DNA of 64,000 nucleotides from contig NW_015622543.1 of assembly GCF_000835495.1 (NCBI RefSeq), positions 1,111,720 to 1,175,719 on the forward strand, given 5' to 3'. The translations under genes were made by a program, and so were the position numbers. Of this stretch, positions 48,083-59,707 are shown piece by piece (the first letter of the stretch is position 1; each line of letters begins with the position of its first letter). The stretch is from Cladophialophora immunda. Taxonomy: Eukaryota > Ascomycota > Eurotiomycetes > Chaetothyriales > Herpotrichiellaceae. Below the pieces are notes generated by a model. It did no database searches. It had not been told where the DNA came from and was given only the letters and a program-made list of their open reading frames with translations.

Positions 48083-48806
48083 GTTGTTCACGTAGGAAGG
48101 GGCACAGGGGAGAATGGCAAGTGGGTGATTCCTGCTCAGGTCTGTATCGAGGGCGGGCTACGGACGAAGGTGAGGGCGGTCGTTATTGGGGGTGAGGTTC
48201 GGATTGGGTGAACACGACGACACTTAATCTGACAGCGGAAGACCAAGGGTGAAGGTGAGGACTGGAGTGCGTATGAGGATGGGCTCTTGTATTCTATATA
48301 CAATCATACACCCGCAACGGCCGAAACACGCGGAGAACGTTATTTGGAAGACCAACGGCCGTAAATGCACTTTGTCTCAGTAAGACCAGAATTGTTGCGG
48401 GTTTCCACAGGGGCGGAACCGACGAGGCTCCGCGCGGGGGCCTCGGGAATACCGAGGCTGGCAAGGCTGAGTCTAGGATTACTAACTGCTTTCTTCCACC
48501 CAGAGCACCGACTACGCACACCGAGCCGACCCTGGTTTGGGAAGTTAACTTGGACGCTGCTCTTGGCCGAGTTTCTGATGCGGTCCATCCAGAAACTTGT
48601 TCGTCGTCGCATCTGAATGCCTGTCTAGCAGTCCCCAGATCTCACTCCCCCGGTTCCCAGCGATCTAGGTTCACCCTCCGCAAAACGTCTCGCAACTCCT
48701 CATTCAGACCCAACCATCTCTCATTCGAATCTGGTGCCTGATGGCTGCACTCCCCTTCGTGCAAATCGCAGTCGCCAAATTTGGTGCCCGGTCTCCCAGC
48801 AAGTCC
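48083..48806. other. Intergenic region between SPS19-like and FAR11-like genes
   Basis: About 720 bp. It holds the SPS19-like promoter and the 3' flank of the Far11-like gene. A TATATAG-like element on the minus strand near 48295 is about 210 bp from the ATG and too far to call. Confidence 0.4.
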
Positions 48807-51800
48807 CTAACTGTTTTGCCAATTGTCCAGCGCGGCTGCGTCTGCAACAACCCATTGCGGCTGGGGGATTGGGGTCTGGGGTGTTCCTGGGCCCGCACCT
48901 GTGGCTCCCCCCGCGCCGCCCGAGGCTGTCATGCCAGCGTTGAGATTGTTGATTTCGCCGTTAGCCATGGGGTAGGCTCCATTGACACCTGCTGCCTCTT
49001 CGCCAAAAACAACATCTTCCGAGCCATCAGCCATACGTAACCCTGCCAGGCCCCATCCAATAGCATCCAATTCGCGTTGAAAGAAGTCGCGTTCGTCATC
49101 GTCAATATCGTCAAGTCGAACTTCATTTTCGTCAACATCACCCTCGGCTTTTACTTCCGAGCCTTTTTTCCCCTTCCTTGTGACGTCCGGATACCTCCTT
49201 TTCTGCCACCAGAAGGTAAGCCCTCTGAGCGCCCACTCAAGCGGCACTGCCTCGTCGACCTCCCCCTCCACGTTGGCATCGTGCATCCCGGCCAACCAGT
49301 CGTCCCTCAATTCTGGCCTGCAGTGCAAGTAGATTGCAGTGATAACCCGCATGTTGCTTTGCCGCCATTTCCGACCACAATAAGGGACTTGTGATTTGAA
49401 CAACTTGAGTACGTATAAGCGGAGAGTTGGGTCTGGTACGCGCAGAACCCGGCGCAAAATTTGAGAAGATTTAAATTGAACGAGGAATAAGATGCGGTGA
49501 GATTTCCCCCGCGTCAGCTTTTGTAGGACTCGAAGCAAATGAATCGAGGTTTGGAACTGCCGAAATGAATAGGTAGTAATCGGGCTCGTGGGGAGAGGAC
49601 CAAGCGGGTTGCCAAGCTCATCGACAGAGGGACGAGCATCGGCATCTAGATCCTGTTGCGTCTGTTGTTGTGTATTGTTTTGGTCGATAGTAGGTTGGGC
49701 CTCGGATCGCGCGGTCGGTGACCTTCTGTGCCGCGAAATAGGTGGGGGAATAGCCTCATCTCCATCTGACGCTTCTGACCTTTCGTCCGGGCTGGTTGGG
49801 GACAAGGGTGGATGGTCGGAGTGAACATGACAATAGTGCCAGACGCTTAGATCATCTCGGTCGTACCTGAAAGCCACGAGGTCCTCCAGGTTCTGATGCG
49901 CAAAATATTTCAAGGTGAGCTGCACGTAGTTAGAGTCCAGAAGCAGCTGGGTCATGTATTCGAACTTCAAAATGTGAGACACCTTGAACCACTTCAACAG
50001 GAGAAACAACGCGCCAGATACTGCTTGTTGGCTGATCTCTCGAGAGCGGACATTATCCAGATCTTCCAGAGTCATTTCGTTGGGGCGAGGCGGTGGTGGT
50101 GGCATGGGTAACGTCTGGTTCTGGGCCATGTTAGAATTCGACTTTGTGCGATTCAGCCCCCCGGTTTGCGTGGCTTCTTGGGCACCACCATTGCGGACAG
50201 CAATATCTTGTACGTTGGTGAGCATCACTTTCATCATCACAATGACCAAAGATTGCAGATCCGGCAGAGCATGGTGGAAGAAATGGTCCACTGCCAACAT
50301 ACGGGAACGCAAGTCGGGATCCTCGAGGGTCTCAAGTTCCTTTTCTTCCTCGTTTTTTTCGTCTTGGTCTTCTTTCGTTTCATCTTTTGTCTCTCCTTTC
50401 CAGCCTCTTTCATACTTCATGAACAAATCTCTTTCTCTCCAAAGTTGGCGCATTGCTCGTGTCATCCTCATACGACTAGCGAACAGTTCTCCCGCTTCGA
50501 TAATAGAGAGAGGGACATCACTGCCTTCCCACGTCTTGCCCACCATCATATCCTGAACTCTTGTCGATCCCTTTCCGCCGATATTGTCGCTGGTGCTATC
50601 CAGTGGCGGATAGAGAAACGGGAAGTTCTGGTTGGTCTGATAGTTCTGTTTCTTACCAGCTTTTCCACCAGGACCAATGGGTGATGGGGGTGGTGAAGGG
50701 GCGGGAGTAGCGATGTGGACGGGTTGGTGAAGAATTGATCCCCGGGTTGCCGCACCACTCATACTACCCCCTACAGAGCCATGGATATCACTCCGAGACT
50801 GGTTTGACAATGGAGGCAACATGGTCTTCTGCTCAATCTCCAAGGGTATTATGGGTGGCGGGGGATTGTATGCCGGGTATTTGGAGGTGATTTCCTGTCG
50901 AAAAAGGTGATAATCCAACGGAGACGCTGTGAGAACGGGATGGGCGGCTTCTGCAGAAAATGGCTCCACGCGCGGTTGTAATATGCTTTTGACCTTGTCC
51001 AGGTGACCCGAGACATCCCCAAACAATAGTAGAATCGACTTCCAGAAGAGTTGTAATGCATGCATGAGGGGTATATTGTACAGTTCGTCCCATCGTAAAC
51101 GTGAAATCATGCCGACAAGAAAGACTAGGAAGTTTGGTTGTAAGGCCGAGATGGAATTTCGTATGGCCTGGCCAGCAGCTGTTTCCATTCGAACCCGGGA
51201 AGACTCGATCAAAATATAGAAGCAAGAAAGGCATAAACTGAGCTCTCGGTACTCGTTCTCGCCAAAGGCTCCCTCGGTTGTCTCTTCACCATCGGCGGCT
51301 TGTGGGGGATGGGTCAGGTCAGGAGCCTTTGATGCATGAATCAAGCAAGCATAAAGACGGGGAATAACCGAACACTGCTCCATTATGTCCGCTCCACTGT
51401 GCATCCACTGAACCTGAACGACATTCCAACGGTCATCTTCAGAGTGGGGGAAAGATTCTTCGTCAGTGACGGCCTCTTTCGTTTCCAGTCCGGAAGTGGT
51501 GCTCCAGGTACCCATTAAGATATAGTAGATGGAGAACAGGGCTTCGACGCGGAGGTTGTACTCTTCGTCGTCCAGATCATTGACAAGACCCGAGACGAAC
51601 GTCCGTCGTCGATCTTCGGGGACCGCGGTCCATTTTGAGTCGTCGGATATAGATTCCGACCGACAAAAAAGCTTCCACCTCTGTTCAAATGCCTCAAGAG
51701 AAGCTAGCAGATACTGTCGATCCTGTTCAAGTTCGGTGTAATGAAACCACTGGTCAATCTCGTGGTCAAAGTCCTCGGCATCCTGATAGTGAAAAGCGTA

Positions 51801-52001
51801 GGGAGTCTGTTCCGCTTTCGGAAACTGTCCCACCAACTGTCTCAGCTGTGGCAGACTCAGAGAGTCTGTGGGATCTGGTTGTGGCGGCGGAGCCGGTGGT
51901 GGCTGTGAAGGGGGCGGAGGAGGAACCGTTGTCGAACCCTCGCGTCGTAGAATTGGGCGTTTAGCTTTCGCGTCTACCTCATCAACATTGATGTTATCCA
52001 T
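48807..52001 (-). CDS. FAR11: Far11/STRIP-type scaffold of the STRIPAK complex
   Basis: Homologues (yeast Far11, mammalian STRIP1/2, mould PRO22/HAM-2) are scaffolds of the STRIPAK phosphatase-kinase complex, which controls cell fusion, septation and fruiting-body development. A single exon of 1064 residues from the ATG at 52001; the frame is open 80 codons further up but without ATG. The N-terminus has a proline-rich tract (PPPPPSQPPPAPPPQ). The conserved N1221-type region runs from about residue 60 (AFHYQDAEDFDHEIDQWF, FSIYYILMGTW, LYNIPLMHALQLFWKSILL). A disordered Ser/Pro region follows. The C-terminal DUF3402-type region includes KWFKVSHILKFEYMTQLL, LLRVLQKLTRGKSHRIL and LFKSQVPYCGRKWRQSNM, all strongly diagnostic. 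The extreme C-terminus is Gly/Pro-rich. Confidence 0.95.
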   Translation of the reverse strand: MDNINVDEVDAKAKRPILRREGSTTVPPPPPSQPPPAPPPQPDPTDSLSLPQLRQLVGQFPKAEQTPYAFHYQDAEDFDHEIDQWFHYTELEQDRQYLLASLEAFEQRWKLFCRSESISDDSKWTAVPEDRRRTFVSGLVNDLDDEEYNLRVEALFSIYYILMGTWSTTSGLETKEAVTDEESFPHSEDDRWNVVQVQWMHSGADIMEQCSVIPRLYACLIHASKAPDLTHPPQAADGEETTEGAFGENEYRELSLCLSCFYILIESSRVRMETAAGQAIRNSISALQPNFLVFLVGMISRLRWDELYNIPLMHALQLFWKSILLLFGDVSGHLDKVKSILQPRVEPFSAEAAHPVLTASPLDYHLFRQEITSKYPAYNPPPPIIPLEIEQKTMLPPLSNQSRSDIHGSVGGSMSGAATRGSILHQPVHIATPAPSPPPSPIGPGGKAGKKQNYQTNQNFPFLYPPLDSTSDNIGGKGSTRVQDMMVGKTWEGSDVPLSIIEAGELFASRMRMTRAMRQLWRERDLFMKYERGWKGETKDETKEDQDEKNEEEKELETLEDPDLRSRMLAVDHFFHHALPDLQSLVIVMMKVMLTNVQDIAVRNGGAQEATQTGGLNRTKSNSNMAQNQTLPMPPPPPRPNEMTLEDLDNVRSREISQQAVSGALFLLLKWFKVSHILKFEYMTQLLLDSNYVQLTLKYFAHQNLEDLVAFRYDRDDLSVWHYCHVHSDHPPLSPTSPDERSEASDGDEAIPPPISRHRRSPTARSEAQPTIDQNNTQQQTQQDLDADARPSVDELGNPLGPLPTSPITTYSFRQFQTSIHLLRVLQKLTRGKSHRILFLVQFKSSQILRRVLRVPDPTLRLYVLKLFKSQVPYCGRKWRQSNMRVITAIYLHCRPELRDDWLAGMHDANVEGEVDEAVPLEWALRGLTFWWQKRRYPDVTRKGKKGSEVKAEGDVDENEVRLDDIDDDERDFFQRELDAIGWGLAGLRMADGSEDVVFGEEAAGVNGAYPMANGEINNLNAGMTASGGAGGATGAGPGTPQTPIPQPQWVVADAAALDNWQNS

Positions 52002-52416
52002 GATAGCCGGCACAGCCGGAGATGCACAATAAGTTGCGGATGCGAAGCTATACGAACAAAATACCAAGACGGCAAGATGTGGTGGTGTACGCAGATTGAC
52101 GGTTCGCCGAAGGTCACAACCCGACGATATGCCAAGCTTTGGCCTAGGTTGGCGTCTCGGCCCGATGGGGATGAAGATGATGCTGCCCTGTGGCGGCCCA
52201 GGCTTGCTTCGAATCAGGCCGAGTGCCGACAAATGATGCACCGTACACTGTTAAAGCAGCATGGCGAGAGGGGGTAGTCACGTGGAATGGAGAGTAGTCA
52301 CGTGTCGGCCCTCCCTACGGCGAAGGACTTGGGCTCCCCTCTCTCGCTTTAATCTCCACATGAACCTTCCCCGGCATCGAGTCAAACCTCATCTTTCCAC
52401 GTCGTCGACCGTGATC
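52002..52416. promoter_or_regulatory. Divergent promoter region, FAR11 / Zn2Cys6 gene
   Basis: 415 bp between divergent starts. The Zn2Cys6 frame is open through part of it (in-frame ATG near 52360), so its 5' coding boundary is uncertain. Confidence 0.4.
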
Positions 52417-54207
52417 ATGCGGAACTCGATAGAACACCCTTCGATAAGTGACAACATCCATCCGCCTTCTCGCAAGAGAAAGCTCCGCTACACCCGCACC
52501 AGGACAGGATGTCTCACATGTAAGTCTGATGCTTATCTTGCCCATCCGTTGGCTATCAGGCCCAAACTGTGAAGAATGACCGGCTGAATACTAGCAAAGG
52601 TCGGCGGCGGCGGAAGAAGTGCGATGAGAAGAGGCCATTCTGCATTGGCTGCAGCAGAAACTCATTGGCATGCTGCTGGCCCGATGACTTATCTTCAGAT
52701 GTTCAGGATTTGGAAGAGAGGGGAGATCTTCTCACAGCATCCTGGGATAGCACTCAAGTTTCTTACCATGGCCTTTCACCAACATCAATCCGTGTGGATT
52801 CCTCTGACTCAGATGCGCCAACCTTGCCTGCACTACCCATATCCCACGCAACGGGGTTGGAACTGCTCGAAGAGACCACCGACCGTTGGGACCCAGCTGT
52901 TGTTGGCCGGCGACTAGTTTGGAGCCCTCTGAATGAAAGTTTGTCGAGCCTTACATCTGCACCTCGGCTGAAGCCAACATCTCCTCAACTCCTCCGTCAC
53001 TACATTGAGAGGACAGCGGACTTCTTGGCCGTCAAGCAACAGCGGGATAACCCGTTTGTGACCCTTGTTCTGCCACTGGCATACTGCGATGAACTACTCA
53101 TGCACTCTGTCCTCGCCTTAAGTGGAAGCCATATTTGCGGTTCAGAACCGTCCCTACTCGAAATCCAGCAAGCAACCTGGCAGCATTATGATATGACCCT
53201 GACGGGCCTCCGATTAGAATTACAAAACCACATTCCAATGTCGCATTCAAGGAGCTTGCGCCTGCTGTTGGTCTTGATCATGCTCTGTCATTTTGAGGTG
53301 AGAATATCTTCGAAATCATTCCTCCGAAGCGCAACGTCGTCTGATAAATCATTTGTCGCAGGCCATCTCCGGGAACCGAGAGGGATCGATGATCCATCAC
53401 CTACGTGCAAGCCGTCATCTGGCTCTCCGTATCACCGATTCGAATCTTGGGAATGGTTGCAAAGATCAGAAAGACCTGCAAGGCTTCGCACTCGAAGTAT
53501 ACGCTTACCTAGCATTGACCGCCACTATAGCACCCTACAGTCAATCGGATAACCTCAAAGTTCCCTTTGACTCATTCGTCACATCTCTATCACATCTCCA
53601 GCAATACGACACGTTCGGTACATTTTTCAGTTGTGGCTACGATCTTTTTGAGAAAATCCCAGCCATCTCACTTCTTTTTGCAAGACGCCTGTGCGAAAAG
53701 CAAGAACATCGGGACTGCTCAGAAGAAACTACTTCGATCTACGAGGAGCTGCTTACCGAAATTCAGAATTGGGAGTCCTGTCCTCCAGTCTCAGAAATGT
53801 CAGCCTGGGCAGTTGAGCACGCTCAGACTGGCGAAGCTTACCGCCATGCCCTTCTCATCTATCTCAAAGCAGCGATGTGCGGCTCCTCCATCGACAATCC
53901 TAAGATCATTGGAGAACTCCAGGTACACGTTGATGCTATCTTACCGCTGCTTGACCCGATATGGCGTTCTCCTTACAAGGCAATCGTAATCTGGCCCAGT
54001 GTTATCGCCGGATCGTGCATCCTCAGAAATGACCAGCAAGACTATCTGCGATCGCTCTTTGAACTCTCCAGATCCGGAATGGCTCATGTCAAGAACGCAT
54101 TGGAGCTGCTCGACTGGCTGTGGACGGATCCTGACAGACGCGCCTATGGACCATTTGGCTTACACGTTGTCATGCAGCAACGGGGAGTCAACTTTTGCCT
54201 TACTTAG
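52417..54207 (+). CDS. Zn2Cys6 transcription factor (Upc2/sterol-regulator-like architecture)
   Basis: Exons 52417-52519, 52600-53297 and 53362-54207 give 548 residues. The zinc cluster spans the first intron: RTRTGCLTC joins RRRRKKCDEKRPFC and IGCSRNSLAC, giving C-x2-C-x6-C-x6-C-x2-C-x6-C. The N-terminus RKRKLRYTRTRTGCLTC is typical of the Fungal_trans_2 class, in which the zinc cluster is followed by a helical regulatory domain. LLRHYIERTADFLAV, FVTLVLPLAYCDELLMHSVL and HYDMTLTGLRLEL fit that class. An alternative in-frame ATG lies further upstream near 52360. It ends only 71 bp from the convergent aminotransferase gene. It may regulate the aminotransferase/amidase/Rieske group (inference). 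Confidence 0.9.
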
Positions 54208-54278
54208 CACGTTCAAATTCCTTGTATAGTGGGGAGAGGGCGTTATATACAGGAACTACGTGTGTATGGGTCTTATTT

Positions 54279-55709
54279 TCAGCCCTGTAGCCCCGACAGT
54301 CCGCGACAGTCAAATTTTTCTCCTGGAATATCCACAAAATTGTCGATTTGATCCAGGACCTCTTTCAGAATCGCTGCTCCCTTCTCCAACTCTGCATCCG
54401 TCATAGTCATCGCAAAACTTATCCTCAATCCGTTTGGACGTGGATGAAGGAAAAGACCCTTGTGCATGCAAAGAGCGGCCACACGCAGCCCCGAAAGGTC
54501 GTGCAGAAACAAGTTGGAGTCAGCCCCCAAACTGAAAAGATAGTCGACCTTTGGATGTTTCCAGCCCTCAACAATCGCTGTCCATTTCTTGCCCAATTCC
54601 ACCGCCCTGGACATCAGATTCTCATTGTCGATGACCTCGATGGCCGCCCTGGTTGCAGCAATAGCCAATGGTGTGAAACCATAGGTTGATCCGATCTCGA
54701 ATGTCCCGACTAGCGACATCACTTCTGCGTTTCCTAAGACGTAAGACTGTGGATAGAATCCTCCAGTAATGGATTTGCCCATGGTGACTATGTCCGGCTT
54801 CATGTCCTCGCCCATGTGGTAGAAGGATAAGAACTTCCCAGTCTTTCCCGCACCCTGCCGGACCTCGTCAGCGATGAAGAGGACGTTGTATTGGCGGCAG
54901 AGGTCGTAGACACCCCTGGCATAAGCAAATTCCTCCTCTGGAGTCCGCGCAGTTCCGTGCAGGCACTCCATAATGACGGCTGCCACGGTGTCGTGATGTT
55001 CTTGCAAGCAGAGACGCATGGCCTCGAGGTCGAGGTATTTCAGTGGTGCCCCCGTCGACGGATTGAAGTTAAGTACAAGTCTGCTATCCAAGCCGTACTC
55101 GGTTCGCTTTCGGGAGGGATCCATCAATCCCCATACTCCTGATCCGAGACCGTGGTATGAAGATCCGACTCCCAGGATCTTGCACGACTCTGGTTGAATA
55201 CGCTTACGCTGTATGCCCCATTTGCGCGCAATTTTGCAAGCTGTGTCTGCTGCTTCGGTTCCCGAGGTTGCACACAGAATCTTGTCGTACCCGAATCTCT
55301 TGCACATCATCTCGGCAAAGGGAGGATACATGGCGTTGTGGCCGGCAAGGTTGATTAACACACTCTGGTCCATTTGGTCGCGGACTTTCTCGACGATATA
55401 AGGGTGGCCATGTCCTTGGTTCACGGCGCTGAACATGGCAATGAAATCGATATACTCTTTGCCGTCAACGTCCTATGGAAATGGTGAGTCAGTCAAAGTG
55501 ACCACAATGACTGAGAAGAATCATGAACACACCCATAGCTTTGAGCCTTTGGCCCGAGAAAAGAAGACTGGAACGGGCTCGAATCCACCCGCGACATATT
55601 GGCGCTCCTGCTGCAACAATGCCAACGTCTGCTGAGACAACTCCAACGGCTGCTTCTCAGTCGAAGTTGCTAACTCGTCTATACCTCTGTTTTCCTTATA
55701 CTCGCCCAT
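54279..55709 (-). CDS. Class III aminotransferase (PLP-dependent)
   Basis: It transfers amino groups from omega-amino acids or related amines to 2-oxo acids. Exons 55709-55533 and 55472-54279 give 456 residues, the usual length. Visible elements are DVDGKEYIDFIAMFSAVNQGH, CATSGTEAADTACKIARKW (PLP phosphate loop), SSYHGLGSGVWGLMD, LFIADEVRQGAGKTGKF (the Asp that binds the pyridine nitrogen), DIVTMGKSITGGFYP (catalytic Lys in GKSI) and EIGSTYGFTPLAIAA. The overall pattern is closest to ornithine/omega-aminotransferases, but the N-terminal part and substrate loops differ enough that I do not name it ornithine aminotransferase. No targeting peptide is obvious. It sits on the minus strand beside the amidase. 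Confidence 0.92.
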
Positions 55710-56579
55710 GTTTGGTTGACACAGACCAGAAGATATCCTGTGATACGGCGCTGGAGTTGTGGAAATCGATGGTATTGAGAGTATCAGAAGCGAAGATGAA
55801 TGTGCCGAAGACCTGCTGAGCTTTACGGAAGCAGAAGGTATTGAGTTGTCCCACTTCACTACTCCTGGCAGTATGTTTTAATTGTTTGTCCTCTTTACCG
55901 GAAACCGATACTGCCCGAAGCTGCTTGTCCCGAAGCTAGAGCAGAGGACTGCTCGTTCAAGCTATAAAACTGGGGCCCAAAACATCAAGATCCAGCATGG
56001 TTGTCCCGTCCCTGTGTTCGCGGCGGCCACATTCGACCATCAAGTCGCGGCTTCTTTCCGTTAACTGATTGGCCAAAACGTGATATCTATCATCACTTCT
56101 CGATGGGGGTGCTAGAACGGTTAGTTATCAGATTCAGGTGCGGGTCAGACCCTGCATACAAGCGCGCTGTCTAGAGCGAACCGCGGTTAAGCAATCACAT
56201 TTGGAGTAAACCCTGTTTGCGGTCGAAGCGCATCCACTACTCCTCGCCCAGGGCGCCAATGTACACATTGTCGGGGTGTCGCTTTTGTCAAAGTGACATC
56301 TCTACCCTCGGCCCCATTGGTCGTTGACAGAAATGTCGAGCGGCTCTTTTTTCTCGTGAATTGCACTTGGCAAAGTGTACTGGCTGAGTGGAATGCGCTG
56401 CCACAGATACATCCGCTCATAAACGACTTGTTTGGAAGTGATGTATACAGAGGACCGTGCTAATATGTATTGGAGGCCTATGTACACGAAGAGGACGACT
56501 TCTCTCTAGGAAGTCAAGGATGCAAAGCATCTCAAGCCTCGGAGCCCCGACATCTATGCTCTATATTGGAGTTCGCCTT
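55710..56579. other. Intergenic region between amidase and aminotransferase
   Basis: About 870 bp with only short ORFs. It contains the aminotransferase promoter. A plus-strand CTATAAAA near 55964 has no plus-strand gene to serve. Confidence 0.4.
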
Positions 56580-58664
56580 CTACAGTTTCGATTCCCCCGT
56601 CTGCCTTGTCGTTCCTTGTCTTCTCGCTCCAGCATCTTTCAGATCAAGCACTACCGAGAGTCTCTCAACGGCCTTGAGCACCTTCTCATCCTCCCATCTT
56701 CGGCCGATGAGCTGGAGGGATATCGGGGCCCCCTCGTATTCGCTAGGCTCGTAATTTGACCAATTGTACGAGTCGAACTCGTTGAGCCGAGGCGTGTACG
56801 ATGCGTCCTTGGGATGAATCTGAGGCGACACTGTTTCTCCGGTTGGAAACGTGCACGCGGGCCAGTCGAGCAAATTCCAAATGGCAGTATACCCCCAGTA
56901 CCGTGCTGTCTCGTGCCGAGCGGCAACGCCAGGTCCGACCGGAGAAATCAAGAAGTCAACCTCTGGTCTGGAATTGAAGTAGGCGAGGTATTGTCCTTGT
57001 TGAAATATCAGTCAGCAACGGATATTTGAAGGAGTTAATAGCTGACTTTTCTAGTCATAATGGAGACCCCAGGGTAGCCATGTGGTCGCTCAGCCAGACT
57101 TACCTCGATACACCTCTCTCTCCATATTGAGATTCCACAGCTCCGGTATTGTACGTTCAACAGCATGACTCTCTTTGGTCACCCACTGCGTCAGTGGAAG
57201 CACAGGCTCTCCAGAGTCTGTGATGGCCTTGAGGATGGCCTTCGCGCCGTCGGGATAGTATAACTTTCGGATCAGATCGTAGCCTCGCGCGTGTTCGAAG
57301 GGTTCCCAATCTACAACTTCAAATTGATTCAAGCTTTGGAGTTTCGCCTTGAGGTTCTTCATTGCTGCGGTAATTGGTGGGTGTGGGCGAACGACGTCGT
57401 CGTCCCATATGAAGCCAATTGTAAGCTTCTCCGCGAGACTTATCGAAGTCCGCCACGGTAAGGGGACAACCAAGTGGGATTTCCTCCAGGGTTCAGCCGC
57501 GAGGATCACCTTCATGAAATATTCGTTGTCCCTTGCGGAGCGACAGACTGGACCGACCACTGTGGGAATCGAATCATTTCCCCTGACCGCATGGACCAAG
57601 CCGGTGAGAGGAATTCGACCTGAGGTGATCTTGGCCCCGAAGAGGCCGTTGTTGCCAGCTGGAACGCGAATGCTACCTCCAATATCAGCAGCCAGGCCGA
57701 TCGGAGAGCCTCGAAATGCTACGAGCGCTCCTTCACCTCCACTAGAGCCACCACAGGTCAGCTTGCGGTTGAATGGGTTCAAGGTCCTTCCGTATACTGT
57801 TGTTTTCCACTGGTGTTAGCTCCTATGCATGGTCCGGGACTCGGGGTATTGCTTTCTCTGCGGAATAATCGGGGTGTTGCTCTTACTATTTGAGGAGGTT
57901 TCCAAATGCATTCCGGCTGTAATTCGATTGTATTAGACTGTTGCTCGTTGCTTCGTTTGAAGTCTTCCTTACATTGAGGCATTGTAGTTTTGCAATAGAA
58001 GACTTGTCAAAGCACCAAAAATTAGCAAGAAAATCCCTCTCAATAACGTATGTGCAAATGGACACGGATGAATTGACCGCCGACTTACCCGCACCCGCCT
58101 GACGAAGAATGCCTACGACGTGGGCATCTGTCTCAGGTTTGAAACCCAGCCATCCTACCAAGGCTGTGGAAGACTCCTTGCCTTTGATGGCCAGATGGTC
58201 CTTGATGGAGAACGGTAAACCATGATATGGGCCCACGGGCATCCCATTTTTCTCGAGATATTCGTCCAGCTCACGAGCTCGTTGAAGTGCTTCATCCACG
58301 AACATATACGTAAGGCAGTTGACCTAATGTGCTAGCCGTGTCAGCTTTGCAGAGAATGGATTTGCGTATAGCCATTGGGGCTCGTGTCACCCACCACTTG
58401 TTGTGCGATGGCTGCACGCTTGCAGAATGCTCGAGTTACTGTATAACTCTTGACTTCACCTTTGCACAGTCGCTGTAACAGTTCCGTAGCGTCCAGCTCA
58501 GTAAGTGCAAGCTCCTCTTCCGTCATCAACCCTGACGTGTACGGGAGGGACATGACATTGGTCACATCTTCCGACGGAAGATCCTTCAACAGCCATTCCT
58601 CAGGGATTGTCGCGTCTCTGGCGGCCCGTGCTTCTACACAGCGCGCCTCCCAGTTTGCAGTCAT
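56580..58664 (-). CDS. Amidase-signature hydrolase with PTS1 (C-terminal SKL)
   Basis: Amidase-signature enzymes hydrolyse carboxamides (for example acetamide-type or fatty-acid amides). Exons 58664-58395, 58323-58089, 58002-57973, 57916-57887, 57796-57104 and 56995-56580 give 557 residues, matching the 550-residue fungal acetamidase/general amidase class. Exons 3 and 4 are micro-exons of exactly 30 nt that encode YCKTTMPQ and GMHLETSSN, both well-conserved amidase sequences, so they are real. The catalytic triad is visible: Lys in LPFSIKDHLAIKG, cis-Ser in CGGSSGGEGA, nucleophile Ser in DIGGSIRVPAG. The protein ends GESKL, a canonical peroxisomal import signal. The first-intron donor can be placed one codon earlier or later. 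It is divergent from the UNC93-like transporter. Confidence 0.93.
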
Positions 58665-59707
58665 AGTTGATGTCGGGGCGGCCGAGACCACAAGGATGAA
58701 TTGCTCAGGTCGTCAGGAAGTGATTGCAAAGAAGACAAGGAAGGGCGGTACCCCCACAAAGCCACCTGATGATAGCTCTATGCAATATTTCGACTCGCGG
58801 TTTGAAACCGGTCTCGAAATCTAGATCTGCACATTTCTGCTTCTATTCCTTTATGTATAGGTGTACGAGCTTTTCAGCGCTCCGAAGACACCGCCGTCGA
58901 TCCTCCACTCACGAAAATGGCATGAGCGAGCAATCTTACAATCTGCCTCGGCATGAGGGTCGAACCCCATTGAGGTTGCCAAAGTTTATAAGCGCCCTTC
59001 CCCAATTCTCGGTTGGAAGCACATCGCCCTTTGGACATTGATTTACAGCGGTTAGATACTGTGACAGCCTCTCTCTAATCTCACCGCGGATAAGCGCGCT
59101 TCGATGCGAGACAATCCGGCCCTCAGAGGCTACGGCGTTTGTCACTGGTGCCTTAACTACTCATAGTAGAAAGTGCGTGATGCTAACATTTTGCTTCTCT
59201 GACTGATAACGCAGCCAGAAAATGCCGAGAACGCTTCGTTCTACTCTAATTAACGATAGATGAAGAAGGACTTTTGCGAGCCTCCCCAAATCTCGCCCGT
59301 GTTCCCCAGATGCTGGCCATGCATCTGTCAAACCTCCACCTAGCACCTTCATTCCGGAGCCGAGAATCAATTTGAGACCCCTTGAGTTGGGAAGTTCCCT
59401 CCTTATCATGATGGTCGCGCTTAGAATCCATGTTCGGACTGATTCTAGATCTGGCTTGCAAGGCCACATATTATTCGACACTTCCAGCAGAGTCATATTT
59501 CAGTATCTGTTTCTTATCAGAGCCACTCTGTCACTCGCTAGCTCATCACCAGCCCGGAATCCATGTCGGATTTGAATGTGCCGCGTTCCTCATGAAGAAA
59601 GTCTCGGAATGGACTATCCAAATTTATAAAAGGCCTGCAGCTTCTCTTTCTCAGGTTCAGTCCTGATATCAAAGAGATTAGCGGCCAGCAAGTCCTCAAA
59701 CATCAAA
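58665..59707. promoter_or_regulatory. Divergent promoter region, amidase / UNC93-like transporter
   Basis: About 1.04 kb between divergent starts. Short ORFs here have no domain. It contains the TATA box listed separately. Confidence 0.45.
59625..59633 (+). promoter_or_regulatory. TATA box of the UNC93-like transporter gene
   Basis: TATAAAAGG lies 75 bp upstream of the ATG at 59708 on the same strand, a good match to the TATA consensus in sequence and distance. Confidence 0.55.

Noticed and set aside
52002..52241. 80-codon N-terminal extension of the Far11-like ORF
   Set aside because: It has no ATG and its composition is unlike the conserved protein. The ATG at 52001 fits homologues.
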